A DNA stretch of 64,000 nt, from the NCBI RefSeq assembly GCF_023078375.1, contig NZ_CP095554.1, positions 1,724,501 to 1,788,500 on the forward strand. The letters run 5' to 3'. The notes under the pieces were generated by a model, which did not search any database, had not been told where the DNA came from, and was given only the letters and a program-made list of their open reading frames with translations. Shown in pieces: positions 32,913-42,509 of the stretch. Numbering within the stretch: the stretch's first letter is position 1; each line of letters opens with the position of its first letter. This stretch comes from Roseomonas gilardii subsp. gilardii. Its GTDB lineage: Bacteria > Pseudomonadota > Alphaproteobacteria > Acetobacterales > Acetobacteraceae. The translations under genes and the position numbers were made by a program.

Positions 32913-34846
32913 TCACATCGCCAGGACCGGGTCCGCGGCATGGCTGACGATCCGCAGCGGCACGGATGGGAGGGTGAGCCCCCCGGCCCGCTGGGCATCC
33001 CAGCCGGCCCCGGTGGCCAGGGCCGCGATCCGGTCCCAGCCGGGCGGTGCAAACGCCGCCGCCCCCCGTTCGGCCCCTCTTTCGGCCCGGACGGCGGTGG
33101 CCAGCAGGTGCCGGCCGGGCGGGAGGCGGCCGCCCAGCACGGGCACGGCGGCCTGGGGGAACATCAGGCTGGTATTGGCCATGACATCCATCGCGCCGCT
33201 CCGCCGCTGGCCGCGGGGGTCGAGGATCGCGCTCCCCACCGCGTTCCCGGCCCGCAGCAGGATGCCGCCATCCGACAGGAGGTCCAGCACGGAACCGCCC
33301 GGCCGCTTGCGGGACCGGACGCGGCAGGGGACGGCATGGCCCGATTCCAGGGTCACGACGGGATGGTCGGACCGGAGGTCGTGCAGGCGGATCTCCCACC
33401 CCTCGCTGAAGAACTGGAGCGTGGTGACCTCCACGCCCGCCAGCGGCGACCAGCCGGTCTCGATCCAAGCCCGGCCGAGGCGGCGGGTGGGGATGTCGCG
33501 GCGGATGTGCCAGTCCCGCTCATCCGTGCTGACGGCGAGGATGTTGTCGCCGCAGGCGCCGTTATGGATCCAGCGCCCCGCTTCCAGGCAGGGGCCGAGA
33601 TGCGTGGAATAGGCGAATTTCGCGTATTTCTCCGTGCCGCCGCGCATGTTGTCGTGGCTGGGCCCGGCGGGCAGGGCGGTGACGTCGCCGCCCTGCCGCT
33701 GCACCAGCATGGAGGCGCCGGGGATGAGGGTCACGCCATCCCGGTCCGGGTGCGGTGCCTCCTCGGCCCGCCAGAAGGGATGCGTGTCCGGCAGGGCGAG
33801 CGGCAGGAAGGCCTTGAAAGCCCAGTAGGGCGAGCCCTGGGAGTTGTAGTTCTCGCTCATCAGCAGGTTCGGCCAGCGGTAGCCGACGCGCATCCGCCCG
33901 GCCTCGTCCAGCATCGGCTGTTGCAGCCACCAGCGGATCTGCCGCGCCCAGAGCCCGCGGATCACGCCCCAGGGCAGCGCCTCCACCCCGGCATAGGCCA
34001 GGGCGCCCCAGAAGGCGGCGGTGGCGAAGCGGTAGGTCAGCGAGCGGCCGATCGCCAGCGTGGCGCCATCATCGCCGAACCAGTGCCGGAAGCCCTGGGC
34101 GAAAGCGGCGCCGCGGTCGCGGTAACGGGCGGCGCGCTCCGGGTCGTGCCCGCCGGCCAGGGCGGCATAGGCGAGGCCGTAGAATTGCAGCGCGAAGCCG
34201 TTGTAGTGGTCGATATGGCCGCCGGCTCCGTCGCCGTACCAGCCGTCGCGCAGGTAGAATTCCTCGATCCGCGCCAGGTGGCGGTCGCGGGAGGCCTCGT
34301 CGATCGGCAGGCCGACGCGCTGCATGCCCAGCCCGGCCATGACCGGAAAGAAGTGCCAGTTGTTGTCGGCCATGGCGACGCGCTGGATGCCGCCGAGCCA
34401 GGTGGCGAGGTTGCGCCTCGCGGTGTCCGGCAGAGGCTCCCAGAGCTGTTCCGGCACCAGGGCCAGGGCGAAGCCCAGCGCCGCCATCTCCACCGAGCGC
34501 TGGTCGTGATCGGTGACGGCCTCCCAGTACTCCGGATGGGCGGGGTCGCTGCCGCTCTCCAGCCCTTCGCGGAACAGGACCCAGCCGTCGAAATCGCCAC
34601 CCCCGCCGCGAGGGGGGCGAGGCCCCAGAGCGGGCGGGCATAGCCCTCGAACCATTCGGCCTTGCGGTCGAAATGCGCGCTGTCCAGCCCCAGCCGCACC
34701 TGCGCGCGGCCAGGGCTGAAGCAGGGGCGCAGCGGCGCGTTCAGGTCGAGCAGCAGGCGGGCGGCATCGGCGCGGCTGGCCAGCGGGTTGCCGCGGATGG
34801 CCGCATGCGGGTCCTCGTGCATCCCAGGGGGCATTCCAGGGGGCAT
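32913..34846 (-). pseudogene. DUF2264 domain protein, frameshifted
   Basis: The main frame reads from about 34600 down to 32913 and carries DFDGWVLFREGLESGSDPAHPEYW, MADNNWHFFPVMAGLGMQ and YRWPNLLMSENYNSQGSPYWAFKAFLPL, typical of DUF2264, a helical-barrel family near polysaccharide-lyase genes. The N-terminus lies in another frame starting at 34846 (MPPGMPPGMHEDPHAAIRGNPL ... PLWGLAPLAAG). Adding one base to the five-C run at 34600-34604 (plus strand) joins them into a full protein of about 645 residues. Its ATG overlaps the stop of the binding-protein gene (TGATG), so the two are coupled. It may cleave or modify an imported or surface glycan; that is inference. Confidence 0.78.
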
Positions 34847-36135
34847 CACAGGATGGCGTTCGTGTCGTTGACCAGCTTCGCGGCGGCCTGTTTCGCATCC
34901 AGCCGGCCGAAGGCGAATTCGTCGGCGGCGTTGCGCAGGAACTGGCCGAACTGCTGCGCGTTCACCGGCATGGCGGGCGGGTAGGGGCCCACCTTGTCCG
35001 CCAGGAAATTGACGTATTCCACCGTGCGGCGCTCCATCTCGTTCAGCGTCGGCAGCACCAGGTCGCGCGACGCTCTGGCCATGGGCACGCCGCGCTCGAC
35101 GCCCAGGATCTTCACCGCCTCCGGATCGTTGAGGAAGAAGTTCACGAACTCCGCCGCGAGCTGCGTGTTGCGGCCCCGGCCATAGAGGCACCAGATCAGC
35201 GCAGGCCGGTAGAAATGCCCCGGCTTTGCGCCCGGGCCGCCATGCGGGAAGGTGGTCATGCCCAGTTTGAAGGGCACGACCTCCTGCGTCGCGACGAGCT
35301 GATTGGAGAACATCAGCGCCATGCCGGCATTCTTGGTGACCAGCGGCAGGGACTGTATGGAGTTCACGTCCTGCGAGGCGATGTCGGGCGTGACACAGCC
35401 GCCCGCCTTGCGCTGTTTGTCCCAGAAGGCGAACCATTCCGCCGCCAGTTCCGGGGTGAGGCCGAGCTTCCCATCCGCCGTGAAGAGGTCGATCCCGTGC
35501 TGGCGCAGCCAGACGGTCAGCGCCTGCTGGTTGCGGCTGATATCCGCGGAGCCCCACCAGTTCTCCTGCTTCGCCGCCTTGGTCAGCTCCACCGAAAGGC
35601 GGACATAATCGTCCCAGCTCGTCTTCTCGTCCGGCGGCGTCAGGCCGGTGCGCGCGAAGACCTCGGAATCGTAGAGCATGGCGAAGGAGTTCAGGCCGAG
35701 GCCCATGCCATAGATCTTGCCGTCCACGCGGCAGAGATCGAGCATCGAGGGATCGATGCCCGACACGTCGATGGCCTTGCCCAGCATCGGCTCCAGCGGC
35801 AGGAGGGCGCCGCGCCGCGCATAATCGGACAGGCTGTTCGGTTCGAGCTGGAAGACATCCGGCCCGTTGCGGCCGGCGATCTGCGTGTTGATCTTCTGGA
35901 AGTAGTCGGTGGAGTTGCCGTACTGGCCGTTGATCTTGAGGCCGGGATGGCGCTTTTCGAAGAGCTCGATCACCGCGAAGGTGCGGCGGGCACGGTCGCT
36001 GGCACCGAACCATTGCACCGCCATCTTCGTTTCAGCCGCCCTGGCGGACCGGCCGCCGGTGAGCGGGGTGCCCAGCAGGGCTAGGCTGCCGCCCAGGGCC
36101 AGGCGACCCAGGTCGCGCCGCTTGAGATCCGCCAT
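34846..36135 (-). CDS. Sugar ABC transporter (family 1) solute-binding protein
   Basis: The 429-residue periplasmic receptor has a Tat-like leader (LKRRDLGRLALGGSLALLGTP) and family 1 features: MAVQWFGASDRARRTFAVIELFEKRHPGLKI, GRNGPDVFQLEPNSLSDYARRGALLPLEP, and the C-terminal KILGVERGVPMARASRD. It is a paralogue of the receptor at 46798, sharing the VERGVP region and the lobe layout. No permease is adjacent, so it may use the importer at 42.6-45.5 kb. The start at 36135 follows ggagg. An operator-like site lies 122 bases upstream. Confidence 0.92.
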   Translation of the reverse strand: MADLKRRDLGRLALGGSLALLGTPLTGGRSARAAETKMAVQWFGASDRARRTFAVIELFEKRHPGLKINGQYGNSTDYFQKINTQIAGRNGPDVFQLEPNSLSDYARRGALLPLEPMLGKAIDVSGIDPSMLDLCRVDGKIYGMGLGLNSFAMLYDSEVFARTGLTPPDEKTSWDDYVRLSVELTKAAKQENWWGSADISRNQQALTVWLRQHGIDLFTADGKLGLTPELAAEWFAFWDKQRKAGGCVTPDIASQDVNSIQSLPLVTKNAGMALMFSNQLVATQEVVPFKLGMTTFPHGGPGAKPGHFYRPALIWCLYGRGRNTQLAAEFVNFFLNDPEAVKILGVERGVPMARASRDLVLPTLNEMERRTVEYVNFLADKVGPYPPAMPVNAQQFGQFLRNAADEFAFGRLDAKQAAAKLVNDTNAIL

Positions 36136-36256
36136 TGCGTTGTCCTCCCTTGACCGGCGCCATCTCGTGCGTTTCCGGGGCGCCGTGGCCGTGCTGCGGG
36201 GGCCGCTTCCGGGCCATTCTGGCACCCGGCCTCCGTGTCGGCCGGCTTTTATCTCC

Positions 36257-36276
36257 TGGTAACCGGAGGGTTATTC
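36257..36276. promoter_or_regulatory. Operator candidate D (7-6-7 geometry)
   Basis: TGGTAAC-CGGAGG-GTTATTC matches the perfect site at 41747 in six of seven left-arm and four of seven right-arm bases, with the same 6-base spacer. It is upstream of the binding-protein gene (minus). Confidence 0.4.
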
Positions 36277-36355
36277 CTGTGCCATGAACTGTCAAGCAAC
36301 AACGGATGAAGGCTTGCGGATAGCTGACGGATACGGAAACCTTCATTGCCGGGCA

Positions 36356-36375
36356 ATGTAAACATTTGGTTACTT
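36356..36375. promoter_or_regulatory. Operator candidate C (7-6-7 geometry)
   Basis: ATGTAAA-CATTTG-GTTACTT matches the perfect site at 41747 in five of seven left-arm and six of seven right-arm bases, with the same spacer length. It lies 35 bases before the hydroxyacid dehydrogenase start. Confidence 0.5.
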
Positions 36376-36410
36376 TTGCTGCGATGCGGAAATGACGCTG
36401 GGGAGGAATC

Positions 36411-37421
36411 ATGAGCGGACCCGCCGCCCTGCTGGCCTATGATCCGGGCCGCAATCCCGAAACCGTCTCCATGGCGCAGCATGCCGCGCTGCGGGAGATG
36501 CTGGATGTCCTGCGGCCCGATCCCCTGCAAGGCTTCGACGATCCGGCGCTGGCGCCACTCCTGCCGAGGGTCGAGGTGCTGGTCACCGGCTGGGGCGCGC
36601 CGCGGCTGGACCGGGCAGCGCTGGAGGCCATGCCGCGCCTGCGGCTGGTGGCGCATCTCGCCGGCACGGTGAAAGGGCATCTCGCGCCCGAGGTCTGGGA
36701 ACGCGGCATCCGCGTGGTCAATGCCGCCGATGCCAATGCGCTGCCGGTGGCGGAATACACACTGGCAGCGATCCTCTTCGCCAACAAGCAGGTCTTCCGT
36801 CTCAACCGGCTGTACCGGGAGCGGCGCGACGCGCCGAAGCCCTGGAGCAACCTCGCGCCCGGCCTGGGCAATTACGGCCGGTCCGTCGGCATCGTCGGCG
36901 CCTCGCGGATCGGGCGCCGGGTGATCGAACTGCTGCGGCCCTTCGACCTGCAAGTACTGCTGCACGATCCCTTCGTGAGCGGGGAGGAGGCCGCGCGGCT
37001 CGGCGTCACCCTGCTGCCGCTGGAGGAGCTGCTTTCCCGGGCCGATCTCGTCAGCCTGCACGCACCGCTGCTGCCCGCCACGCGCGGCATGATCGGCCGG
37101 CGGCAACTGGCGCTGATGCGGGACGGCGCGGCGCTGGTGAACACGGCGCGGGGCGGGCTGGTGGACCAGGATGCGCTGGTGGAGGAGCTGCGAAGCGGGC
37201 GGATCAGCGCGGTGATCGACGTGACGGAACCCGACCTGCTCCCACCGGAGCATCCGCTCTACGACCTGCCCAACGTCTTCCTGACGCCGCATATCGCCGG
37301 GGCGGAAGGGCCGGAGACGCAGCGCATGACGGCGCTGGTCATCGAGGAGATCCGGCGCTTCCTGTCCGGCGAGCCCCTGCGCCACGAAGTCCGGGCGCAG
37401 GACCTGCCCTCCCTGGCCTGA
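36411..37421 (+). CDS. D-isomer-specific 2-hydroxyacid dehydrogenase
   Basis: The 336-residue NAD-dependent enzyme has the Rossmann motif VGIVGASRIGRRV near residue 162 and the catalytic set: Arg in VNTARGGLVD, Glu in DVTEPDLLPPEHPL and His in TPHIAGAEG. This family reduces 2-oxo acids or oxidises 3-phosphoglycerate-like substrates. The start follows ggggagg. In this catabolic island it probably handles a hydroxyacid product of sugar breakdown. Specificity cannot be read. Convergent with the Bug receptor, with only 18 bases between stops and no clear hairpin. Confidence 0.9.
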   Translation: MSGPAALLAYDPGRNPETVSMAQHAALREMLDVLRPDPLQGFDDPALAPLLPRVEVLVTGWGAPRLDRAALEAMPRLRLVAHLAGTVKGHLAPEVWERGIRVVNAADANALPVAEYTLAAILFANKQVFRLNRLYRERRDAPKPWSNLAPGLGNYGRSVGIVGASRIGRRVIELLRPFDLQVLLHDPFVSGEEAARLGVTLLPLEELLSRADLVSLHAPLLPATRGMIGRRQLALMRDGAALVNTARGGLVDQDALVEELRSGRISAVIDVTEPDLLPPEHPLYDLPNVFLTPHIAGAEGPETQRMTALVIEEIRRFLSGEPLRHEVRAQDLPSLA

Positions 37422-37439
37422 GCGGCAGGCGAGGGGCCG

Positions 37440-38437
37440 TCAGTTGACGGTGATCTTCGCCTCCTGCACCACGCGGCCCCATTTGTCGCTTTCCCGCCGG
37501 ATGATGGCGGCGAGTTCCTCGGGCGTGGAGGAGACCGCGTCCGCCCCGGCGGCGGCGAGGCGCTCCTGCGCCCCGGGCTCGGCCAGGATCTCGCGGATCG
37601 CCTGATTGTAGCGGGCGATGGCGGCGGGCGGCGTCCCGGCGGGTGCGAGGACCGCCCCCAGGAGGTCGCCTCCGCCGCCGGAAGCCCGACCTCTGCCATG
37701 GTGGGCACGTCCGGCAACAGGGCGGAACGCTTCGGGCCGGTCGTCGCCAGGGCGCGCACCGTTCCAGCCTGGACCTGGCCGATCGCCGAGGGAAGCTGGT
37801 CCAGCATGAACTGCACCGTCCCGGCCACCGTGTCGTTCAGGGCCGGGGCGCTGCCGCGATAGGGCACATGCATCGGCTGGATGCCGGCGGCGAGCCGGAA
37901 GAGTTCCGCCACCATATGGGTGGAACTGCCGGACCCCGCCGAGCCATAGCTGATGGCGCTGCCCTTCTCCCGAACCAGCGCCACGAAGTCCTGCGCCGTC
38001 CGCGCCGGGACCTTGGGATTGACGATCAGCACATGGTCCGTGCCGAAGGCCATGGAGACCGGGGCGAAGCCCTTCACCGGATCGAAGCCGAGATTGCTGT
38101 ACAGGTGCTGGTTGATACTCAGCGTCCCCATGGTCGCCATCACCAGCGTATGGCCATCGGCAGGGGAATGCGCGGCATTTTCCATGCCGAGATTGCCGCC
38201 GGAGCCGGTGCGGTTCTCCACCACCACCGGCTGGCCGAGGCGCTGCTGCAGACGCTCACCCAGCACGCGCGCCACCACATCGGTGGCGCCGCCGGCGGGG
38301 AAGGGAACCACGAAACGCACCGGATGCGTGGGCGCCCAGGCAGCGGCGTTGCTGCCCTGGGCAAGGGCCAGGGACGGAAGGGCCAGGGATGGAAAGGCCA
38401 GTCCGGCGGCCAGGAGGCCGCGTCTCGCGATGAACAT
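37440..38437 (-). pseudogene. Tripartite tricarboxylate transporter (Bug) receptor, frameshifted
   Basis: The gene begins at 38437 with a signal peptide (MFIARRGLLAAGLAFPSLALPSLALAQ) and the Bug motifs VRFVVPFPAGGATDVVARVLGE, VVVENRTGSGGNLGMENAAHSPADGHT and SYGSAGSGSSTHMVAELF. After EVGLPAAEATSWG the frame is lost. The neighbouring frame supplies the normal end (AVLAPAGTPPAAIARYNQAI ... DKWGRVVQEAKITVN, stop at 37440). Adding one base to the five-C run at 37655-37659 (plus strand) restores about 332 residues. It follows the sugar isomerase gene on the same strand. Ligand unknown. Confidence 0.82.
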
Positions 38438-38566
38438 TTCCGTTGTTTCTCCCGAACATGTTTTTTCTTGCTTGGATGGGCGCGGGCCCTGCGGTGGTCC
38501 GCACCGTGCTTCGCCGGAAAACCGGCCGCGCCCTCCGCGCCTTGCCGGCGTGAAGGGCAAAGGATG

Positions 38567-39397
38567 TCAGCAGGCGCTCTGGTGGCGCTCCTTCAGCAAA
38601 GGCAGCACCTCGTCCGGATCGCGTGCCCACCAGCGGCGGGACAGGATCTCCACCTCCGCCCCGCCGGGCCAGCCGGCCTCCTCCGCCATGGCGCGAAGGG
38701 CGGGGATGTCGATCACCCCATCGCCCGGCAGCCCGCGGTCGAAGACCGTGTCCGTGGTCGGCACCAGCCAGTCGCAGGTGTGGAAGGCGGCGATCCTTCC
38801 CTTCGCGCGCCGCATCTGCCGGGCGAGATCCGGATCCCACCAGACATGATAGACATCCAGCGCCACGCCGCTGCCGTGCCCCAGCTCCTCGCAGAGATCC
38901 AGCGCCTGCCCCAGCGTGGCCAGCACCGAGCGGTCGGCGCAGGTCATCGGGTGCAGCGGCTCCAGCGCGATGGTCACGCCGGCATCGCGGGCCTCGCCCA
39001 TGATGGCGTGCAGGCCCTCCCGCACCATCTCCCGCGCACCCGGCAGGTCCCGCGAGCCGGGCGGCAGCCCGCCGCAGACCATCACGAGGCAGGCGGCGCC
39101 GATGGCATGGGCCTCGGCGATGGCGCGGCGGTTGTCCTCGATGGCGGCGGCGCGGCCCACCGCGTCGGGGGCCGTGAACATGCCGCCGCGGCACAGGCCG
39201 GTGACGCGCAGCCCGGCATCGCGGATCTGCCGCGCCGCCTGCTCCACCCCCATGGCCTGCAGCACGTCGCGCCAGGGGGAAATGCCGGGAATGCCGTGCC
39301 GGGCGCAGCCCTCGATGCATTCCGCCAGCCCCCAGCGCTCCTTCACCGTGACGGTGTTGAGGGAGAGGGGACCGGGATCGCTCTTCGCCATGCTCAT
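38567..39397 (-). CDS. Sugar phosphate isomerase/epimerase (AP endonuclease-2 fold)
   Basis: The 276-residue TIM-barrel protein shows the metal-binding pattern of the family: Glu in ALEPLHPM, Asp and His in DVYHVWWDPDL, His in AAFHTCDW, and Glu in GGAEVEILSRRWW. Relatives isomerise keto sugars, inososes or 3-keto-glycosides. It starts inside the stop of the DUF993 gene (ATGA overlap), so the two are translationally coupled with the Gfo oxidoreductase upstream. This suggests a pathway in which a sugar is oxidised, isomerised and cleaved. Confidence 0.9.
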   Translation of the reverse strand: MSMAKSDPGPLSLNTVTVKERWGLAECIEGCARHGIPGISPWRDVLQAMGVEQAARQIRDAGLRVTGLCRGGMFTAPDAVGRAAAIEDNRRAIAEAHAIGAACLVMVCGGLPPGSRDLPGAREMVREGLHAIMGEARDAGVTIALEPLHPMTCADRSVLATLGQALDLCEELGHGSGVALDVYHVWWDPDLARQMRRAKGRIAAFHTCDWLVPTTDTVFDRGLPGDGVIDIPALRAMAEEAGWPGGAEVEILSRRWWARDPDEVLPLLKERHQSAC

Positions 39398-40566
39398 GAC
39401 ACGCCATGCACCGCGAGGATCTGCCGCATGCGCGCGGCGGCGAGATCCGGATCGCGCAGCAGCCCGGCCTTGTCGGCGAGGCGGAAGAGCTCCACGAAAT
39501 GGCCGATGGAGCGGGCTGATTGCTGGCCGCCGACCATGGTGAAGTGGTCCTGGTGCCCGTTCAGCCAGGCCATGAATACCACGCCCGTCTTGTAGAAGCG
39601 GGTAGGCGCCTTGAAGATGTGCCGGCTGAGCGGCACGGTCGGCGCCAGGATGTCGTGGAAGCCCTGAAGGTCGTCCCGCGACAGGCAGGCCAGCGCGCCG
39701 CCCACCGCCGGGGCGATCGGGTCGAAGATGCCGAGCAGCGCGTCGGAATGGCCCTCGGAATCCCCGGCGATCGTCTCGGCGTAGTTGAAGTCGTCGCCCG
39801 TGTACATCCGCACGCGGCCCTTCCCATGGGGCGGCAGGCGGCGGCGCATGGCGATCTCCTTCTCCTTGTCGAGCAGGGAGATCTTCACCCCGTCCACCTT
39901 GCCGGCATGGTCGCCGATGACCTCCAGCGCCACCTCCATGGCTTTCCAGTGGTCGGGATGGCCCCAGTAGCCCTCCAGCGCCGGATCGAACATCTCGCCC
40001 AGCCAGTGGATGATCACCGGCTCCCGCACCTGGCGCAGGATGCGGTCATAGACGCGGACATAGTCGTCCGGCCCGCGCGCCGCCCGGGCCAGGGCGCGGG
40101 AGGCCATGAGGATGATGCGGCCGCCCATGCCCTCGACGGTGGAACACTGTTCCTCATAGGCGCGGATCACGTCGTCCACCGTGACATCCGGCCCCGGCGC
40201 CAGATGATCGGTGCCGGCGCCGGAGGCCATCACCGCGCCCGGCACGTCCTTCATCGCGTCCAGGGAGCGCCGGATCAGCTCCTGCGCCCCTGCCCAGTCG
40301 AGGCCCATGCCGCGCTGCGCCGTGTCCATCGCCTCGGCCACGCCCAGGCCCAGCGACCAGAGATGGCGGCGGAAGGCGATGGTACGGTCCCAGTCGATCT
40401 TCACATCGAGCCAGGGGTCCTGCTCCGCCAGCGGATCGGCCACCAGATGCGCGGCGGCCAGGGCGATGCGCGGGAAGGGCGGCTTCGCCACGGGGAATTC
40501 CCGCGGCGTGCCGGTGGTGTAGGGCGCCAGGTGCCCGTCGGCGCCCGGCAGGGTCAGGGTCGGCAC
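39394..40566 (-). CDS. DUF993 (dihydrodipicolinate synthase-like) family protein
   Basis: The 390-residue protein matches DUF993, described as dihydrodipicolinate-synthase-like. It contains GAVMASGAGTDHLAPG near residue 115, EPVIIHWLGEMFDPALEGYWG, GKVDGVKISLLDKEKEIAMRRRLP with a candidate Schiff-base Lys, and MYTGDDFNYAETIAGD. If the Lys is active, the protein may be an aldolase that cleaves a keto sugar acid; that is inference. A GTG at 40566 is chosen as start, 5 bases after the Gfo stop, because sequence before it is out of family. The gene is coupled to the isomerase gene by ATGA. Confidence 0.82.
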   Translation of the reverse strand: MPTLTLPGADGHLAPYTTGTPREFPVAKPPFPRIALAAAHLVADPLAEQDPWLDVKIDWDRTIAFRRHLWSLGLGVAEAMDTAQRGMGLDWAGAQELIRRSLDAMKDVPGAVMASGAGTDHLAPGPDVTVDDVIRAYEEQCSTVEGMGGRIILMASRALARAARGPDDYVRVYDRILRQVREPVIIHWLGEMFDPALEGYWGHPDHWKAMEVALEVIGDHAGKVDGVKISLLDKEKEIAMRRRLPPHGKGRVRMYTGDDFNYAETIAGDSEGHSDALLGIFDPIAPAVGGALACLSRDDLQGFHDILAPTVPLSRHIFKAPTRFYKTGVVFMAWLNGHQDHFTMVGGQQSARSIGHFVELFRLADKAGLLRDPDLAAARMRQILAVHGVS

Positions 40567-40571
40567 GGGGG

Positions 40572-41726
40572 TCAGACCTCCAGCTTCGGCAGGTCGATCC
40601 AGCGGCGCTCGGCCCAGGACTTCAGCCCGGCCTCGGCGAGCTGCACGCCCTTGGCGGCGGCCAGGAGGTTCCACCTGAACTCCGGCAGCTCCCCCGCGAC
40701 ATGGCGCAGGAACAGCTCCCATTGCGCCCGGAAGCCGTTGGGATAGGCCTGCGTGTCGGGGATCTCCTCCCAGCCCTCGAAGAAGTCGATGGGCTGCGGC
40801 GTGTCGGGGCTCCAGACGGGCTTGGGCGTGTTCACCCGGCTCTGCGTCCGGCACGTCATCAGCCCGGCCACGGCGGAGCCATGCGTGCCGTCCACATGGA
40901 AGGTCACGAGATCGTCCCGCCGCACCCGCGTGACCCAGGAGGAGTTGATCTGCGCGATCACCCCGCCCTCCAGCTCGAAGGTGGCATAGGCGGCGTCGTC
41001 CGCATCGGCCTCGTAGGTCTCGCCCTTCTCGTCGATGCGGCGCGGGATATGCGTGGCGCCGAGGCAGGAGACCGCCCTGGTCTCGCCGAACAGGTTGTCC
41101 AGCACGTAGCGCCAGTGGCAGAGCATATCGAGGATGATGCCGCCGCCCTCGTCCTTCTTGTAGTTCCAGGAGGGGCGCTGGGTGGGCTGCAGGTCGCCCT
41201 CGAAGACCCAGTAGCCGAACTCGCCGCGCACCGAGAGGATCTTGCCGAAGAAGCCGCTGTCGATGGCCATCTTCAGCTTCACCAGCCCGGGCAGGAAGAG
41301 CTTGTCCTGCACCGCGCCGTTCTTCACCCCGGCCTTGCGGGCGAGGCGGGCCACGTCCAGCGCGTCCTCCAGGTTATCGGCGGTCGGCTTCTCGGTGTAG
41401 ATATGCTTGCCGGCGGCGATGGCCTTGCGGATCAGCGCGGCGCGCATCTGCGTCGTGCCGGCGTCGAAGAAGATCTCATCGTCCTTGTTGGCCAGGGCCT
41501 CGTCGAGATCGGTGCCTACGCGTTCCACCCCATGGGCCCGGGCCAGGGCCTCCAGCTTCTCGCGGTTGCGGCCGACCAGGATCGGGTCCGGCATCAGCCG
41601 GTCGCCGTTCTTCAGCGGCACCCCGCCATCCCTCCGGATGGCCGCGATCGAGCGGATCAGGTGCTGGTTCATGCCCATGCGCCCTGTCACGCCATGCATG
41701 ATCAGGCCAATGCGACGCTCTGCCAT
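40572..41726 (-). CDS. Gfo/Idh/MocA family oxidoreductase
   Basis: The 384-residue NAD(P)-dependent dehydrogenase has an N-terminal Rossmann domain and the family motif IYTEKPTADN near residue 108, whose Lys is catalytic. The C-terminal sheet domain includes WNYKKDEGGGIILDMLCHWRYVLD, with the catalytic-site Asp/His pair. The first beta strand is unusual (LIMHGVTGRMGMNQHL) and resembles the inosose/3-keto-sugar branch. It is the first gene of the minus-strand operon and has the best operator of the island 20 bases upstream. Confidence 0.92.
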   Translation of the reverse strand: MAERRIGLIMHGVTGRMGMNQHLIRSIAAIRRDGGVPLKNGDRLMPDPILVGRNREKLEALARAHGVERVGTDLDEALANKDDEIFFDAGTTQMRAALIRKAIAAGKHIYTEKPTADNLEDALDVARLARKAGVKNGAVQDKLFLPGLVKLKMAIDSGFFGKILSVRGEFGYWVFEGDLQPTQRPSWNYKKDEGGGIILDMLCHWRYVLDNLFGETRAVSCLGATHIPRRIDEKGETYEADADDAAYATFELEGGVIAQINSSWVTRVRRDDLVTFHVDGTHGSAVAGLMTCRTQSRVNTPKPVWSPDTPQPIDFFEGWEEIPDTQAYPNGFRAQWELFLRHVAGELPEFRWNLLAAAKGVQLAEAGLKSWAERRWIDLPKLEV

Positions 41727-41744
41727 GACGATTCCATCCCGTGT

Positions 41745-41768
41745 TTAGGTAACTACGTGGTTACCTAA
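41745..41768. promoter_or_regulatory. Perfect palindromic operator A for the TetR regulator
   Basis: TTAGGTAAC (41745-41753) and GTTACCTAA (41760-41768) are perfect 9-base inverted repeats separated by TACGTG. The site lies between the TetR stop and the Gfo gene start, where repressor binding would block the minus-strand operon. Confidence 0.8.
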
Positions 41769-41788
41769 GAACGGGAGGGGCTGGCCGG

Positions 41789-42427
41789 TCAAGCACGAAG
41801 ATAGCCCAGGATCACATCCACGCAGTGATCCTCGCGGAGACCCAGAGCCACCTCGGTCGACAGGTCGGTCTTGAATATGGCGGACAGGGTGTGGAGGTTG
41901 GCCACGTAGAAATGCCCGACCGCGACGATGGTCACATAGGTCTGCAACGGATCGGCGTCGCGCCGGAAGACGCCGGCCTCGGCGCCGCGCAACAGAACGT
42001 CGCGCACGGATTCGAGCAGTGGCGAGTAGAGGGCGCGCACCTGCTCGCTACGGCCGAGGTAACTGGCCCGGTGCATGTTCTCCTGGTTCAGCAGGGTGAC
42101 GAATTCCGGGTGCCGCGCCGTGTAGCGCAGGTTGAAGCGCACCAGCCGCGCCATGGCCTCCACTGGCGGCAGGTTGCCGACATCGAGTGCCCGCTCCTCC
42201 TCCCGCTTCGCGCTGTACACATGCTCCAGGACCTCGATCCAGAGCTCTTCCTTGCTGCCGAAATGCACATAGAGCATGCGCTTGTTCACGCCGGCCCGGG
42301 CTGCGATCTCGTCCACCCGGGCCCCGGCCAGGCCATTGGCGGTGAATTCGGCAACCGCGGCGTCCAGGATCTTCCGGCGGGTGGTCTCGGCGCGCTTGCT
42401 GCGCTGCGGGATGAGGATGTCCGACAT
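41789..42427 (-). CDS. TetR-family regulator of the sugar catabolic island
   Basis: The 212-residue protein has a TetR helix-turn-helix (RKILDAAVAEFTANGLAGARVDEIAARAGVNKRMLYVHFGSKEELW, residues 18-63) and a helical ligand-binding domain with a tetR_C_36-like end. It lies between two divergent catabolic operons. A perfect palindrome in front of the minus-strand operon and three weaker copies near 36.3, 36.4 and 42.5 kb are the likely binding sites, so it is probably a repressor released by a pathway sugar or acid. Confidence 0.88.
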   Translation of the reverse strand: MSDILIPQRSKRAETTRRKILDAAVAEFTANGLAGARVDEIAARAGVNKRMLYVHFGSKEELWIEVLEHVYSAKREEERALDVGNLPPVEAMARLVRFNLRYTARHPEFVTLLNQENMHRASYLGRSEQVRALYSPLLESVRDVLLRGAEAGVFRRDADPLQTYVTIVAVGHFYVANLHTLSAIFKTDLSTEVALGLREDHCVDVILGYLRA

Positions 42428-42509
42428 GATTCCACAAAATTGCCGTGGGAGCTTCGCAAGGCCAGAAGAAAGATTGCTCGCATGCGATCACGAACGATCA
42501 CATCCGTGC

